DNA of 64,000 bases, taken from NCBI GenBank assembly GCA_036172665.1, contig CM069873.1:35020001-35084000 (forward strand), in the 5' to 3' direction. The translations under genes and the position numbers were made by a program. The stretch is from Prosopocoilus inquinatus. Taxonomy: Eukaryota > Arthropoda > Insecta > Coleoptera > Lucanidae. Below the pieces are notes generated by a model. That model was not told where the DNA came from, made no database searches, and saw nothing but the letters and a program-made list of their open reading frames with translations. Below, piece after piece: positions 1 to 12,170 of the stretch (its first letter is position 1; the number at the start of each line of letters is the position of its first letter).

Positions 1-149
1 TCTATCATGTTATTTGACGTTTCGATGGACTCCAGTAACTCTAATGTGAGATACGAAATTTTCGGACGCAGCAGAAGCTGGAAATAGTTTTAAACGAAAC
101 AACACGCATTAGCGTTGTTCCTGTGATGTATCTAATCGATCCTTACTCA
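1..149 (+). repeat. Reference monomer of the satellite (first copy)
   Basis: This copy serves as coordinate system for the family. Conserved landmarks by monomer position are: start TCTATCATGTTATTTG at 1-16; GTAACTCT at 35-42; TGTGAGATAC near 45-54; CGCAGCAG at 67-74; GCTGGAAATAG at 77-87; a hairpin at 98-119; CCTGTGATGTATCTAATCGAT at about 120-140. Variable sites define subtypes. They are positions 1-9 with the preceding junction (TCA|TCTATC, TTA|TCTATC or TTA|GCTACT), 17-25 (GACGTTTCG, GACGTTTGG, GACGTTTGA, GGCGTTTCG), 33 (CTCCAG or CTCTAG), 54-65 (ACGAAATTTTCGG, ACGAAGTTTTTGG, ACAAAGTTCTCGG), 75 (CAGAAG or CAGGAG), 86-96 (TTTTAAACG, TTTTGAACG, TGTTAAACG, TTTTAAATG) and 107 (ACGCATT or ACGTATT). 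Because 149 is not a multiple of 3, reading frames rotate from one monomer to the next. Confidence 0.95.
98..119. other. Hairpin element within the monomer, first of about 430
   Basis: AACAAC at 98-103 pairs with GTTGTT at 114-119. GC at 106-107 pairs with GC at 112-113 around the loop ATTA, leaving AC (104-105) as a two-base bulge. An alternative fold pairs ACGC with GCGT around the same loop. The outer six-base arms are kept in nearly all monomers, while the inner pair is broken in the common ACGTATT and ATTACCG subtypes. Short dyads are a known feature of many satellites and are sometimes proposed as protein or topoisomerase sites. No function is shown here. Confidence 0.5.
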
Positions 150-1192
150 TCTATCATGTTATTTGACGTTTGGATGGACTCTAGTAACTCTGATGTGAGA
201 TACGAAGTTTTTGGACGCAGCAGGAGCTGGAAATAGTTTTAAACGAAACAACACGCATTAGCGTTTTTCCTGTGATGTATCTAATCGATCCTTATTTATC
301 TATCATGTTATATGACGTTTCGATGGACTCTAGTAACTCTGATGTAAGATACGAAGTTCTTGGGCGCAGCAGGAGCTGGAAATAGTTTTAAACGAAGCAA
401 CACGTATTAGCGTTGTTCCTGTGACGTATCTAATCGATCCTTACTCATCTATCATGTTATTTGGCGTTTCGATGGACTCCAGTAACTTTGATGTGAGATA
501 CGAAGTTCTCGGACGCAGCTGAAGCTGGAAATAGTTTTAAATGAAACAACACGTATTAGCGTTGTTCCTGTGATGTATCTAATCGATTCTTACTCATCTA
601 TCATGTTATTTGACGTTTGGATGGACTCCAGTAACTCTGATGTGAGATACAAAGTATTCGGACGCAGCAGAAGCTCGAGATAGTTTTAAACGATACAACA
701 CGCATTAGCGTTGTTCCTGTGATGTATCTAATCGATCCTTACTCATCTATCATGTTATTTGACGTTTCGATGGACTCTAGTAACTCTGATGTGAGATACG
801 AAGTTTTTGGACGCAGCAGGAGCTGGAAATAGTTTTAAGCGAAACAACACGTATTAGCGTTGTTCCTGTGATGTATCTAATCGATCCTTATTTATCTATC
901 ATGTTATTTGACGTATCGATGGACTCTAGTAACTCTGATGTGACATACGAAGTTTTTGGGCGCAGCAGGAGCTGGAAATAGTTTTAAAAGAAGCAACACG
1001 TATTAGCGTTGTTCCTGTGATGTATCTAATCGATCCTTACTTAGCTACTATGTTATTTGACGTTTCGATGGACTCCAGTAACTCTAATGTGAGATACGAA
1101 ATTTTCGGACGCAGCAGAAGCTGGAAATAGTTTTGAACGAAACAACACGTATTATCGTTGTTCCTGTGATGTATCTAATCGATCCTTACTTA

Positions 1193-1339
1193 TCTATCAT
1201 GTTATTTGAAGTTTGGATGGTCTCCAGTAACTCTGATGTGAGATACAGTTTTCGGACGCAGCAGAAGCTGGAGATAGTTTTAAACGAAACAACACGCATT
1301 AGCGTTGTTCCTGTGATGTATCTAATCGATCCTTACTCA
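1193..1339 (+). repeat. 147-bp monomer, private AA deletion
   Basis: Here the monomer reads GATACAGTTTTCGG where related copies near 22.7, 29.2 and 31.8 kb read GATACAAAGTTTTCGG, so two A residues are missing. It also carries TTTGAAGTTTGG and GGTCTCC, which the related copies share. Being 147 bp (49 codons), it keeps the reading frame across one monomer, which accidentally creates the longest open frame in the window. Confidence 0.93.
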
Positions 1340-1488
1340 TCTATCATTTTATTTTTCGTTTCGATGGACTCCAGTAACTCTGATGTGAGATACAAAGCTT
1401 TCGGACGCAGCAGAAGCTGGAAATAGTTTTAAACGAAACAACACGTATTAGCGTTGTTCCTGTGATGTATCTAATCGATCCTTACTCA

Positions 1489-1635
1489 TCTATCATGTTA
1501 TTTGACGTTTGGATGGACTCCAGTAACTGATGTGAGATACAAAGTTCTCGGACGCAGCAGAAGCTGGAAATAGTTTTGAACGAAACAACACGTATTAGCG
1601 TTGTTCCTGTGATGTATCTAATAGATCCTTACTTA
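1489..1635 (+). repeat. 147-bp monomer, CT deletion (copy 1)
   Basis: The usual GTAACTCTGATG is shortened to GTAACTGATG at about 1,526-1,535. The next monomer begins 147 bp later, with GCTACTATG. The same deletion is found in four other monomers, three of which have the same neighbours, so it marks a lineage of copied blocks. Confidence 0.93.
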
Positions 1636-3990
1636 GCTACTATGTTATTTGACTTTTCGATGGACTCCAGTAACTCTAATGTGAGATACGAAATTTTCGG
1701 GCGCAGCAGAAGCTGGAACTAGTGTTAAACGAAACAACACGCATTAGCGTTGTTCCTGTGATGTATCTAATCGATCCTTACTCATCTATCATGTTATTTG
1801 ACGTTTCGATGGACTCCAGTAACTCTAATGTGAGATACGAAATTTTCGGACGCAGCAGAAGCTGGAAATAGTTCTAAACGAAACAACACGCATTAGCGTT
1901 GTTCCTGTGATGTATCTAATCGATCCTTACTCATCTATCATGTTATTTGACGTTTCGATGGACTCTAGTAACTCTGATGTGAGATACGAAGTTTTTGGAC
2001 GCAGCATTAGCTGGAAATAGTTTTAAACGAAACAACACGTATTAGCGTTGTCCCTGTGATGTATCTAATCGATCCTTACTCATCTATCATGTTATTTGAC
2101 GTTTGGATGGACTCCAGTAACGCTGATGTGAGATACAAAGTTCTCGGACGCAGCAGAAGCTGGAAATAGTTTTGAACGAAACAACACGTATTAGCGTTGT
2201 TCCTGTGATGTATCTAATCGATCCTTACTCATCTATCATGTTATTTGGCGTTTCGATGGACTCCAGTAACTCTGATGTGAGATACGAAGTTTTTGGACGC
2301 AGCAGGAGCTGGAAATAGTTTTAAACGAAACAACACGCATTAGCGTTGTTCCTGTGATGTATCTAATCGATCCTTACTCATCTATCATGTTATATGACGT
2401 TTCGATGGACTCTAGTAACTCTGATGTAAGATACGAAGTTTTTGGGCGCAGCAGGAGCTGGAAATAGTTTTAAACGAAGCAACACGTATTAGCGTTGTTC
2501 CTGTGATGTATCTAATAGATCCTTATTTATCTACCATGTTATTTGACGTTTCGATGGACTTTAGTAACTCTGATGTGAGTAACGAAGTTTTCGGACGCAG
2601 CAGAAGCTGGAAATAGTTTTAAACGAAACAACACGCATTAGCGTTGTTCCTGTGATGTATCTAATCGATCCTTACTCATCTATCATGTTATTTGACGTTT
2701 CGATGGACTCTAGTAACTCTGATGTGAGATACGAAGTTTTTGGACGCAGCAGGAGCTGGAAATAGTTTTAAACGAAACAACACGTATTAGCGTTGTTCCT
2801 GTGATGTATCTAATCGATCCTTACTCATGTATCATGTTATTTGACGTTTGGATGGACTCCAGTAACTCTGATGTGAGATACAAAGTTCTCGGACGCAGCA
2901 GAAGCTGGAAATAGTTTTGAACGAAACAACACGTATTAGCGTTGTTCCTGTGATGTATCTAATCGATCCTTACTTATCTATCATGTTATTTGACGTTTGG
3001 ATGGACTCCAGTAACTCTGATGTGAGATACAAAATTTTCGGACGCAGCAGAAGCTGGAAATAGTTTTAAACGAAACAACACGCATTAGCGTTGTTCCTGT
3101 GATGTATCTAATCGATCCTTACTTATCTACTATGTTATTTGACGTTTCGATGGACTCCAGTAACTCTGATGTGAGAGACGAAATTTTCGAACGCAGTAGG
3201 AGCTGGAAATAGTTTTAAACGAAACAACACGCATTAGCGTTGTTCCTGTGATGTATCTAATCGATCCTTACTCATCTATCATGTTGTTTGACGTTTGAAT
3301 GGACTCCAGTAACTCTGATGTGAGATACAAAGTTCTCGGACGCAGCAGAAGCTGGAAATAGTTTTAAACGAAACAACACGCATTAGTGTTGTTCCTGTGA
3401 TGTATCTAATCGATCCTTACTCATCTGTCATGTTATTTGGCGTTTCGATGGACTCCAGTAACTCTGATGTGAGATACGAAGTTTTTGGACGCAGCAGGAG
3501 CTGGAAATAGTTTTAAACGAAACAACAGGCATTAGCGTTGTTCCTGTGATGTATCTAATCGATCCTTACTCATCTATCATGTTATTTGACGTTTGGATGG
3601 ACTCTAGTAACTCTGATGTGAGATACGAAGTTTTTGGACGCAGCAGGAGCTGGAAATAGTTTTAAACGAAACAACACGCATTAGCGTTTTTCCTGTGATG
3701 TATCTAATCGATCCTTATTTATCTATCATGTTATATGACGTTTCGATGGACTCTAGTAACTCTGATGTAAGATACGAAGTTTTTGGGCGCAGCAGGAGCT
3801 GGAAATAGTTTCAAACGAAGCAACACGTATTAGCGTTGTTCCTGTGATGTATCTAATAGATCCTTATTTATCTACCATGTTATTTGACGTTTCGATGGAC
3901 TCTAGTAACTCTGATGTGAGATACGAAGTTTTTGGACGCAGCAGGAGCTGGAAATAGTTTTAAACGAAACAACACGTATTAGCGTTGTTC
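1636..3990. repeat. Mixed monomer region without a clear local HOR
   Basis: These 149-bp monomers are of all main subtypes. The monomer with the rare GGAACTAGTG motif at about 1,715 reappears 17 monomers later at about 4,248. The GAGAGACGAAATTTTCGAACG monomer (about 3,173-3,193) is the first of at least nine such monomers in the window. The run from about 3,360 to 4,090 matches 34,495-35,220, at a spacing of 209 monomers less three 2-bp deletions. I see nothing other than satellite. Confidence 0.8.
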
Positions 3991-5615
3991 CTGTGATGTA
4001 TCTAATCGATCCTTATTTATCTATAATGTTATTTGACGTTTCGATGGACTCTAGTAACTCTGATGTGAGATACGAAGTTTTTGGACGCAGCAGGAGCTGG
4101 AAATAGTTTTAAACGAAACAACACGTATTAGCGTTGTTCCTGTGATGTATCTAATAGATCCTTACTTAGCTACTATGTTATTTGACGTTTCGATGGACTC
4201 CAGTAACTCTAATGTGAGATACGAAATTTTCGGGCGCAGCAGAAGCTGGAACTAGTGTTAAACGAAACAACACGCATTAGCGTTGTTCCTGTGATGTATC
4301 TAATCGATCCTTACTGATCTATCATGTTATTTGACGTTTCGATGGACTCCAGTAACTCTAATGTGAGATACGAAATTTTCGGACGCAGCAGAAGCTGGAA
4401 ATAGTTTTAAACGAAACAACACGCATTAGCGTTGTTCCTGTGTTGTATCTAATCGATCCTTACTCATCTATCATGTTATTTGACGTTTCGATGGACTCTA
4501 GTAACTCTGATGTGAGATACGAAGTTTTTGGACGCAGCAGGAGCTGGAAATAGTCTTAAACGAAACAACACGTATTAGCGTTGTTCCTGTGATGTATCTA
4601 ATCGATCCTTACTCATCTATCATGTTATTTGACGTTTGGATGGACTCCAGTAACTCTGATGTGAGATACAAAGTTCTCGGACGCAGCAGAAGCTGGAAAT
4701 AGTTTTGAACGAAACAACACGTATTAGCGTTGTTCCTGTGATGTATCTAATCGATCCTTACTTATCTATCATGTTATTTGACGTTTGGATGGACTCCAGT
4801 AACTCTGATGTGAGATACAAAATTTTCGGACGCAGCAGAAGCTGGAAATAGTTTTAAACGAAGCAACACGTATTAGCGTTGTTCCTGTGATGTATCTAAT
4901 AGATCCTTACTTAGCTACTATGTTATTTGACGTTTCGATGGACTCCAGTAACTCTAATGTGAGATACGAAATTTTCGGGCGCAGCAGAAGCTGGAACTAG
5001 TGTTAAACGAAACAACACGCATTAGCGTTGTTCCTGTGATGTATCTAATCGATCCTTACTCATCTATCATGTTATTTGACGTTTCGATGGACTCCAGTAA
5101 CTCTAATGTGAGATACGAAATTTTCGGACGCAGCAGAAGCTGGAAATAGTTTTAAACGAAACAACACGCATTAGCGTTGTTCCTGTGATGTATCTAATCG
5201 ATCCTTACTCATCTATCATGTTATTTGACGTTTCTATGGACTCTAGTAACTCTGATGTGAGATACGAAGTTTTTGGACGCAGCAGGAGCTGGAAATAGTC
5301 TTAAACGAAACAACACGTATTAGCGTTGTTCCTGTGATGTATCTAATCGATCCTTACTCATCTATCATGTTATTTGACGTTTGGATGGACTCCAGTAACT
5401 CTGATGTGAGATACAAAGTTCTCGGACGCAGCAGAAGCTGGAAATAGTTTTGAACGAAACAACACTTATTAGCGTTGTTCCTGTGATGTATCTAATCGAT
5501 CCTTACTTATCTATCATGTTATTTGACGTTTGGATGGACTCCAGTAACTCTGATGTGAGATACAAAATTTTCGGACGCAGCAGAAGCTGGAAATAGTTTT
5601 AAACGAAACAACACG
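3990..5615. repeat. 11-monomer block, copy 1; internal 5-monomer tandem
   Basis: This block matches 9,205-10,830 at a constant spacing of 5,215 bp (35 monomers). Shared rare variants include TATAATGTT at 4,022, TACTGATCTATC at about 4,313 and TGTGTTGTATC at about 4,439. Within the block the order of subtypes repeats after 745 bp (5 monomers): CTGGAACTAG occurs at 4,246 and 4,991. The two inner copies are about 4,110-4,860 and 4,860-5,605. Confidence 0.82.
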
Positions 5616-8245
5616 TATTACCGTTGTTCCTGTGATGTATCTAATCGATCCTTACTCATCTATCATGTTATTTGACGTTTCGATGGACTCCAGTAACTCT
5701 AATGTGAGATACGAAATTTTCGGGCGCAGCAGAAGCTGGAAATAGTGTTAAACGAAACAACACGCATTAGCGTTGTTCCTGTGATGTATCTAATCGATCC
5801 TTACTCATCTATCATGTTATTTGACGTTTCGATGGACTCCAGTAACTCTGATGTGAGATACAATGTTTTCGGACGCAGCAGAAGCTGGAAATAGTTTTAA
5901 ATGAAACAACACGCATTAGCGTTGTTCCTGTGATGTATCTAATCGATCCTTACTCATCTATCATGTTATTTGACGTTTCGATGGACTCTAGTAACTCTGA
6001 TGTGAGATACGAAGTTTTTGGACGCAGCAGGAGCTGTAAATAGTTTTAAACGAAACAACACGTATTAGCGTTGTTCCTGTGATGTATCTAATCGATCCTT
6101 ACTCATCTATCATGTTATTTGACGTTTGGATGGACTCCAGTAACTCTGATGTGAGATACAAAGTTCTCGGACGCAGCAGAAGCTGGAAATAGTTTTAAAC
6201 GAAACAACACGCATTAGTGTTGTTCCTGTGATGTATCTAATCGATCCTTACTCATCTATCATGTTATTTGGCGTTTCGATGGACTCCAGTAACTCTGATG
6301 TGAGATACGAAGTTTTTGGACGCAGCAGGAGCTGGAAATAGTTTTAAACGAAACAACACGCATTAGCGTTGTTCCTGTGATGTATCTAATCGATCCTTAC
6401 TCATCTATCATGTTATTTGGCGTTTGGATGGACTCTAGTAACTCTGATGTGAGATACGAAGTTTTTGGACGCAGCAGGAGCTGGAAATAGTTTTAAACGA
6501 AACAACACGCATTAGCGTTTTTCCTGTGATGTATCTAATCGATCCTTATTTATCTATCATGTTATTTGACGTTTCGATATACTCTAGTAACTCTGATGTA
6601 AGATACGAAGTTTTTGGGCGCAGCAGGAGCTGGAAATAGTTTTAAACGAAGCAACACGTATTAGCGTTGTTCCTGTGATGTATCTAATAGATCCTTATTT
6701 ACCTACCATGTTACTTGACGTTTCGATGGACTCTAGTAACTCTGATGTGAGACACGAAGTTTTTGGACGCAGCAGGAGCTGGAAATAGTTTTAAACGAAA
6801 CAACACGTATTAGCGTTGTTGCTGTGATGTATCTAATCGATCCTTATTTATCTATCATGTTATTTGACGTTTCGATGGACTCTAGTAACTCTGATGTGAG
6901 ATACGAAGTTTTTGGACGCAGCAGGAGCTGGAAATAGTTTTAAACGAAACAACACGTATTAGCGTTGTTCCTGTGATGTATCTAATCGATCCTTATTTAT
7001 CTATCATGTTATTTGACGTATCGATGGACTCTAGTAACTCTGATGTGAGATACGAAGTTTTTGGGTGCAGCAGGAGCTGGAAATAGTTTTAAACGAAGCA
7101 ACACGTATTAGCGTTGTTCCTGTGATGTATCTAATAGATCCTTACTTAGCTACTATGTTATTTGACGTTTCGATGGACTCCAGTAACTCTAATGTGAGAT
7201 ACGAAATTTTCGGGCGCAGCAGTAGCTGGAAATAGTGTTAAACGAAACAACACGCATTAGCGTTGTTCCTGTGATGTATCTAATCGATCCTTACTCATCT
7301 ATCATGTTATTTGACGTTTCGATGGACTCCAGTAACTCTAATGTGAGATACGAAATTTTCGGACGCAGCAGAAGCTGGAAATAGTTTTAAACGAAACAAC
7401 ACGCATTAGCGTTGTTCCTGTGATGTATCTAATCGATACTTACTCATCTATCATGTTATTTGACGTTTCGATGGACTCCAGTAACTCTAATGTGAGATAC
7501 GAAATTCTCGGACGCAGCAGGAGCTGGAAATAGTTTTAAACGAAACAACACGCATTAGCGTTGTTCCTGTGATGTATCTAATCGATCCTTACTCATCTAT
7601 CATGTTATTTGACGTTTGAATGGACTCCAGTAACTCTGATGTGAGATACAAAGTTCTCGGACGCAGCAGAAGCTGGAAATAGTTTTGAACGAAACAACAC
7701 GTATTAGCGTTGTTCCTGTGATGTATCTAATCGATCCTTACTTATCTACTATGTTATTTGACGTTTCGATGGATTCCAGTAACTCTGATGTGAGAGACGA
7801 AATTTTCGACCGCAGCAGAATCTGGAAATAGTTTTAAATGAAACAACACGCATTAGCGTTGTTCCTGTGATGTATCTAATCGATCCTTACTCATCTATCA
7901 TGTCATTTGACGTTTCGATGGACTCTAGTAACTCTGATGTGAGATACGAAGTTTTTGGATGCAGCAGGAGCTGGAAATAGTTTTAAACGAAACAACACGT
8001 ATTAGCGTTGTTCCTGTGATGTATCTAATCGATCCTTACTCATCTATCATGTTATTTGACGTTTGGATGGACTCCAGTAACTCTGATGTGAGATACAAAG
8101 TTCTCGGACGCAGCAGAAGCTGGAAATAGTTTTGAACGAAACAACACGTATTAGCGTTGTTCCTGTGATGTATCTAATCGATCCTTACTCATCTATCATG
8201 TTATTTGACGTTTGAATGGACTCCAGTAACTCTGATGTGAGATAC
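5615..8245. repeat. About 17-monomer block, copy 1 (44-monomer spacing)
   Basis: This block matches roughly 12,170-14,801 at 6,556 bp, exactly 44 monomers. Shared markers are CAATGTTTTC (5,861 and 12,417), GACACGAAG (6,751 and 13,307), GTTGTTGCTG (about 6,815), CAGCAGTAGC (about 7,218) and GATACTTACT (about 7,436). Similarity extends left to about 5,190, but at 43-monomer spacing, so one monomer was lost from this copy or gained by the other near 5.65-5.80 kb. The extra monomer in the other copy carries TTTTTGGGTGCAG. Confidence 0.83.
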
Positions 8246-9204
8246 AAAATTTTCGGACGCAGCAGAAGCTGGAAATAGTTTTAAACGAAGCAACACGTAT
8301 TAGCGTTGTTCCTGTGATGTATCTAATAGATCCTTACTCATCTATCATGTTATTTGACGTTTGAATGGACTCCAGTAACTCTGATGTGAGATACAAAGTT
8401 CTCGGACGCAACAGAAGCTGGAAATAGTTTTGAACGAAACAACACGCATTAGCGTTGTTCCTGTGATGTATCTAATCGATCCTTACTCATCTATCATGTT
8501 ATTTGACGTTTCGATGGACTCCAGTAACTCTAATGTGAGATACGAAATTTTCGGACGCAGCAGAAGCTGGAAATAGTTTTAAACGAAACAACACGCATTA
8601 GCGTTGTTCCTGTGATGTATCTAATCGATACTTACTCATCTATCATGTTATTTGACGTTTCGATGGACTCCAGTAACTCTAATGTGAGATACGAAATTCT
8701 CGGACGCAGCAGGAGCTGGAAATAGTTTTAAACGAAACAACACGCATTAGCGTTGTTCCTGTGATGTATCTAATCGATCCTTACTCATCTATCATGTTAT
8801 TTGACGTTTGAATGGACTCCAGTAACTCTGATGTGAGATACAAAGTTCTCGGACGCAGCAGAAGCTGGAAATAGTTTTGAACGAAACAACACGTATTAGC
8901 GTTGTTCCTGTGATGTATCTAATCGATCCTTACTTATCTACTATGTTATTTGACGTTTCGATGGATTCCAGTAACTCTGATGTGAGAGACGAAATTTTCG
9001 ACCGCAGCAGAATCTGGAAATAGTTTTAAATGAAACAACACGCATTAGCGTTGTTCCTGTGATGTATCTAATCGATCCTTACTCATCTATCATGTTATTT
9101 GGCGTTTGGATGGACTCTAGTAACTCTGATGTGAGATACGAAGTTTTTGGACGCAGCAGGAGCTGGAAATAGTTTTAAACGAAACAACACGCATTAGCGT
9201 TTTT
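8246..9204. repeat. Region with a 4-monomer segment duplicated at 8-monomer spacing
   Basis: Bases 8,437-9,092 repeat 7,245-7,900 at 1,192 bp. They share GATACTTACT (7,435 and 8,627), TTTGAATGG, GGATTCCAG and TTTTCGACCGCAGCAG. The flanking monomers differ, so the copied piece is only about four monomers long. Confidence 0.75.
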
Positions 9205-10830
9205 CCTGTGATGTATCTAATCGATCCTTATTTATCTATAATGTTATTTGACGTTTCGATGGACTCTAGTAACTCTGATGTGAGATACGAAGTTTTTGGA
9301 CGCAGCAGGAGCTGGAAATAGTTTTAAACGAAACAACACGTATTAGCGTTGTTCCTGTGATGTATCTAATAGATCCTTACTTAGCTACTATGTTATTTGA
9401 CGTTTCGATGGACTCCAGTAACTCTAATGTGAGATACGAAATTTTCGGGCGCAGCAGAAGCTGGAACTAGTGTTAAACGAAACAACACGCATTAGCGTTG
9501 TTCCTGTGATGTATCTAATCGATCCTTACTGATCTATCATGTTATTTGACGTTTCGATGGACTCCAGTAACTCTAATGTGAGATACGAAATTTTCGGACG
9601 CAGCAGAAGCTGGAAATAGTTTTAAACGAAACAACACGCATTAGCGTTGTTCCTGTGTTGTATCTAATCGATCCTTACTCATCTATCATGTTATTTGACG
9701 TTTCGATGGACTCTAGTAACTCTGATGTGAGATACGAAGTTTTTGGACGCAGCAGGAGCTGGAAATAGTCTTAAACGAAACAACACGTATTAGCGTTGTT
9801 CCTGTGATGTATCTAATCGATCCTTACTCATCTATCATGTTATTTGACGTTTGGATGGACTCCAGTAACTCTGATGTGAGATACAAAGTTCTCGGACGCA
9901 GCAGAAGCTGGAAATAGTTTTGAACGAAACAACACGTATTAGCGTTGTTCCTGTGATGTATCTAATCGATCCTTACTTATCTATCATGTTATTTGACGTT
10001 TGGATGGACTCCAGTAACTCTGATGTGAGATACAAAATTTTCGGACGCAGCAGAAGCTGGAAATAGTTTTAAACGAAGCAACACGTATTAGCGTTGTTCC
10101 TGTGATGTATCTAATAGATCCTTACTTAGCTACTATGTTATTTGACGTTTCGATGGACTCCAGTAACTCTAATGTGAGATACGAAATTTTCGGGCGCAGC
10201 AGAAGCTGGAACTAGTGTTAAACGAAACAACACGCATTAGCGTTGTTCCTGTGATGTATCTAATCGATCCTTACTCATCTATCATGTTATTTGACGTTTC
10301 GATGGACTCCAGTAACTCTAATGTGAGATACGAAATTTTCGGACGCAGCAGAAGCTGGAAATAGTTTTAAACGAAACAACACGCATTAGCGTTGTTCCTG
10401 TGATGTATCTAATCGATCCTTACTCATCTATCATGTTATTTGACGTTTCGATGGACTCTAGTAACTCTGATGTGAGATACGAAGTTTTTGGACGCAGCAG
10501 GAGCTGGAAATAGTCTTAAACGAAACAACACGTATTAGCGTTGTTCCTGTGATGTATCTAATCGATCCTTACTCATCTATCATGTTATTTGACGTTTGGA
10601 TGGACTCCAGTAACTCTGATGTGAGATACAAAGTTCTCGGACGCAGCAGAAGCTGGAAATAGTTTTGAACGAAACAACACGTATTAGCGTTGTTCCTGTG
10701 ATGTATCTAATCGATCCTTACTTATCTATCATGTTATTTGACGTTTGGATGGACTCCAGTAACTCTGATGTGAGATACAAAATTTTCGGACGCAGCAGAA
10801 GCTGGAAATAGTTTTAAACGAAACAACACG
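9205..10830. repeat. 11-monomer block, copy 2; internal 5-monomer tandem
   Basis: This is the second copy of the 3,990-5,615 block and carries the same rare variants (TGTGTTGTATC at about 9,654, TACTGATCTATC at about 9,528). A few single-base differences separate the copies, for example TTTCTATGG at about 5,234 against TTTCGATGG at about 10,449, and ACACTTATT at 5,462 against ACACGTATT here. CTGGAACTAG again occurs twice, 745 bp apart. Confidence 0.82.
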
Positions 10831-12170
10831 CATTAGCGTTGTTCCTGTGATGTATCTAATCGATCCTTACTCATCTATCATGTTATTTGACGTTTGGATG
10901 GACTCCAGTAACTCTGATGTGAGATACAAAGTTCTCGGACGCAGCAGAAGCTGGAAATAGTTTTGAACGAAACAACACGTATTAGCGTTGTTCCTGTGAT
11001 GTATCTAATCGATCCTTACTTATCTACTATGTTATTTGACGTTTCGATGGACTCCAGTAACTCTGATGTGAGAGACGAAATTTTCGAACGCAGTAGGAGC
11101 TGGAAATAGTTTTAAACGAAACAACACGCATTAGCGTTGTTCCTGTGATGTATCTAATCGATCCTTACTCATCTATCATGTTATTTGACGTTTGAATGGA
11201 CTCCAGTAACTCTGATGTGAGATACAAAGTTCTCGGACGCAGCAGAAGCTGGAAATAGTTTTGAACGAAACAACACGTATTAGCGTTGTTCCTGTGATGT
11301 ATCTAATCGATCCTTACTCATCTATCATGTTATTTGACGTTTGAATGGACTCCAGTAACTCTGATGTGAGATACAAAGTTCTCGGACGCAACAGAAGCTG
11401 GAAATAGTTTTGAACGAAACAACACGCATTAGCGTTGTTCCTGTGATGTATCTAATCGATCCTTACTTATCTACTTTGTTATTTGACGTTTCGATGGACT
11501 CCAGTAACTCTGATGTGAGAGACGAAATTTTCGAACGCAGCAGAATCTGGAAATAGTTTTAAATGAAACAACACGCATTAGCGTTGTTCCTGTGATGTAT
11601 CTAATCGATCCTTACTCATCTATCATGTTATTTGACGTTTCGATGGACTCTAGTAACTCTGATGTGAGATACGAAGTTTTTGGACGCAGCAGGAGCTGGA
11701 AATAGTTTTAAACGAAACTACACGTATTAGCGTTGTTCCTGTGATGTATCTAATCGATCCTTACTCATCTATCATGTTATTTGACGTTTGGATGGACTCC
11801 AGTAACTCTGATGTGAGATACAAAGTTCTCGGACGCAGCAGAAGCTGGAAATAGTTTTGAACGAAACAACACTTATTAGCGTTGTTCCTGTGATGTATCT
11901 AATCGATCCTTACTTATCTATCATGTTATTTGACGTTTGGATGGACTCCAGTAACTCTGATGTGAGATACAAAATTTTCGGACGCAGCAGAAGCTGGAAA
12001 TAGTTTTAAACGAAACAACACGTATTACCGTTGTTCCTGTGATGTATCTAATCGATCCTTATTTATCTATCATGTTATTTGACGTTTCGATGGACTCTAG
12101 TAACTCTGATGTGAGATACGAAGTTTTTGGGTGCAGCAGGAGCTGGAAATAGTTTTAAACGAAGCAACAC
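10831..12170. repeat. Subtype cassette shared with the 17.3-19.3 kb block
   Basis: The order of monomers here follows that at about 17.5-18.9 kb at 6,705 bp (45 monomers). Marker: CGCAGCAGAATCTGG at 11,536 and 18,241. It includes GAGAGACG monomers at about 11,072 and 11,520. From about 11,597 onward it also matches 5,190 onward at 43-monomer spacing, so this stretch belongs to two overlapping duplication histories. ACACTTATT at about 11,869 is shared with 5,462 but not with 10,677. Confidence 0.75.

Larger units (their letters stand above)
1..1192. repeat. Mixed monomers with an XhoI-marked block
   Basis: This stretch holds eight 149-bp monomers of several subtypes. The run from about 400 to 1,110 is a copy of a block seen again near 40.3-41.0, 44.1-44.8 and 56.9-57.6 kb. 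It is recognised by the TTTGATGTG/CAGCTGAAG monomer at about 485-525, the AAGTATTCGG/AAGCTCGAGA monomer at about 650-680 and the rare TGACATACGAAG monomer at about 941. The spacing from 941 to its match at 40,863 is 268 monomers exactly once five intervening 2-bp deletions are allowed for. Monomers at 150-430 resemble those at about 3,573-3,850 (23 monomers away). Confidence 0.8.

Noticed and set aside
21..35. CENP-B box-like match TTCGATGGACTCCAG
   Set aside because: It agrees with 7 of the 9 fixed positions of the mammalian box (TTCG, A, C and the last G). Under equal base use I estimate about 0.4 such matches by chance per 149-bp monomer over both strands, and the subtypes with TTTGG or TTTGA lose it. 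Not significant without CENP-B binding data.
1133..1426. 97-codon open frame on the + strand
   Set aside because: It starts with TTG and consists of two 49-residue copies of translated satellite (both containing VVPVMYLIDPY). It exists because the 147-bp AA-deleted monomer keeps frame, while normal 149-bp monomers shift it and hit stops. There is no family resemblance and no independent coding signal.
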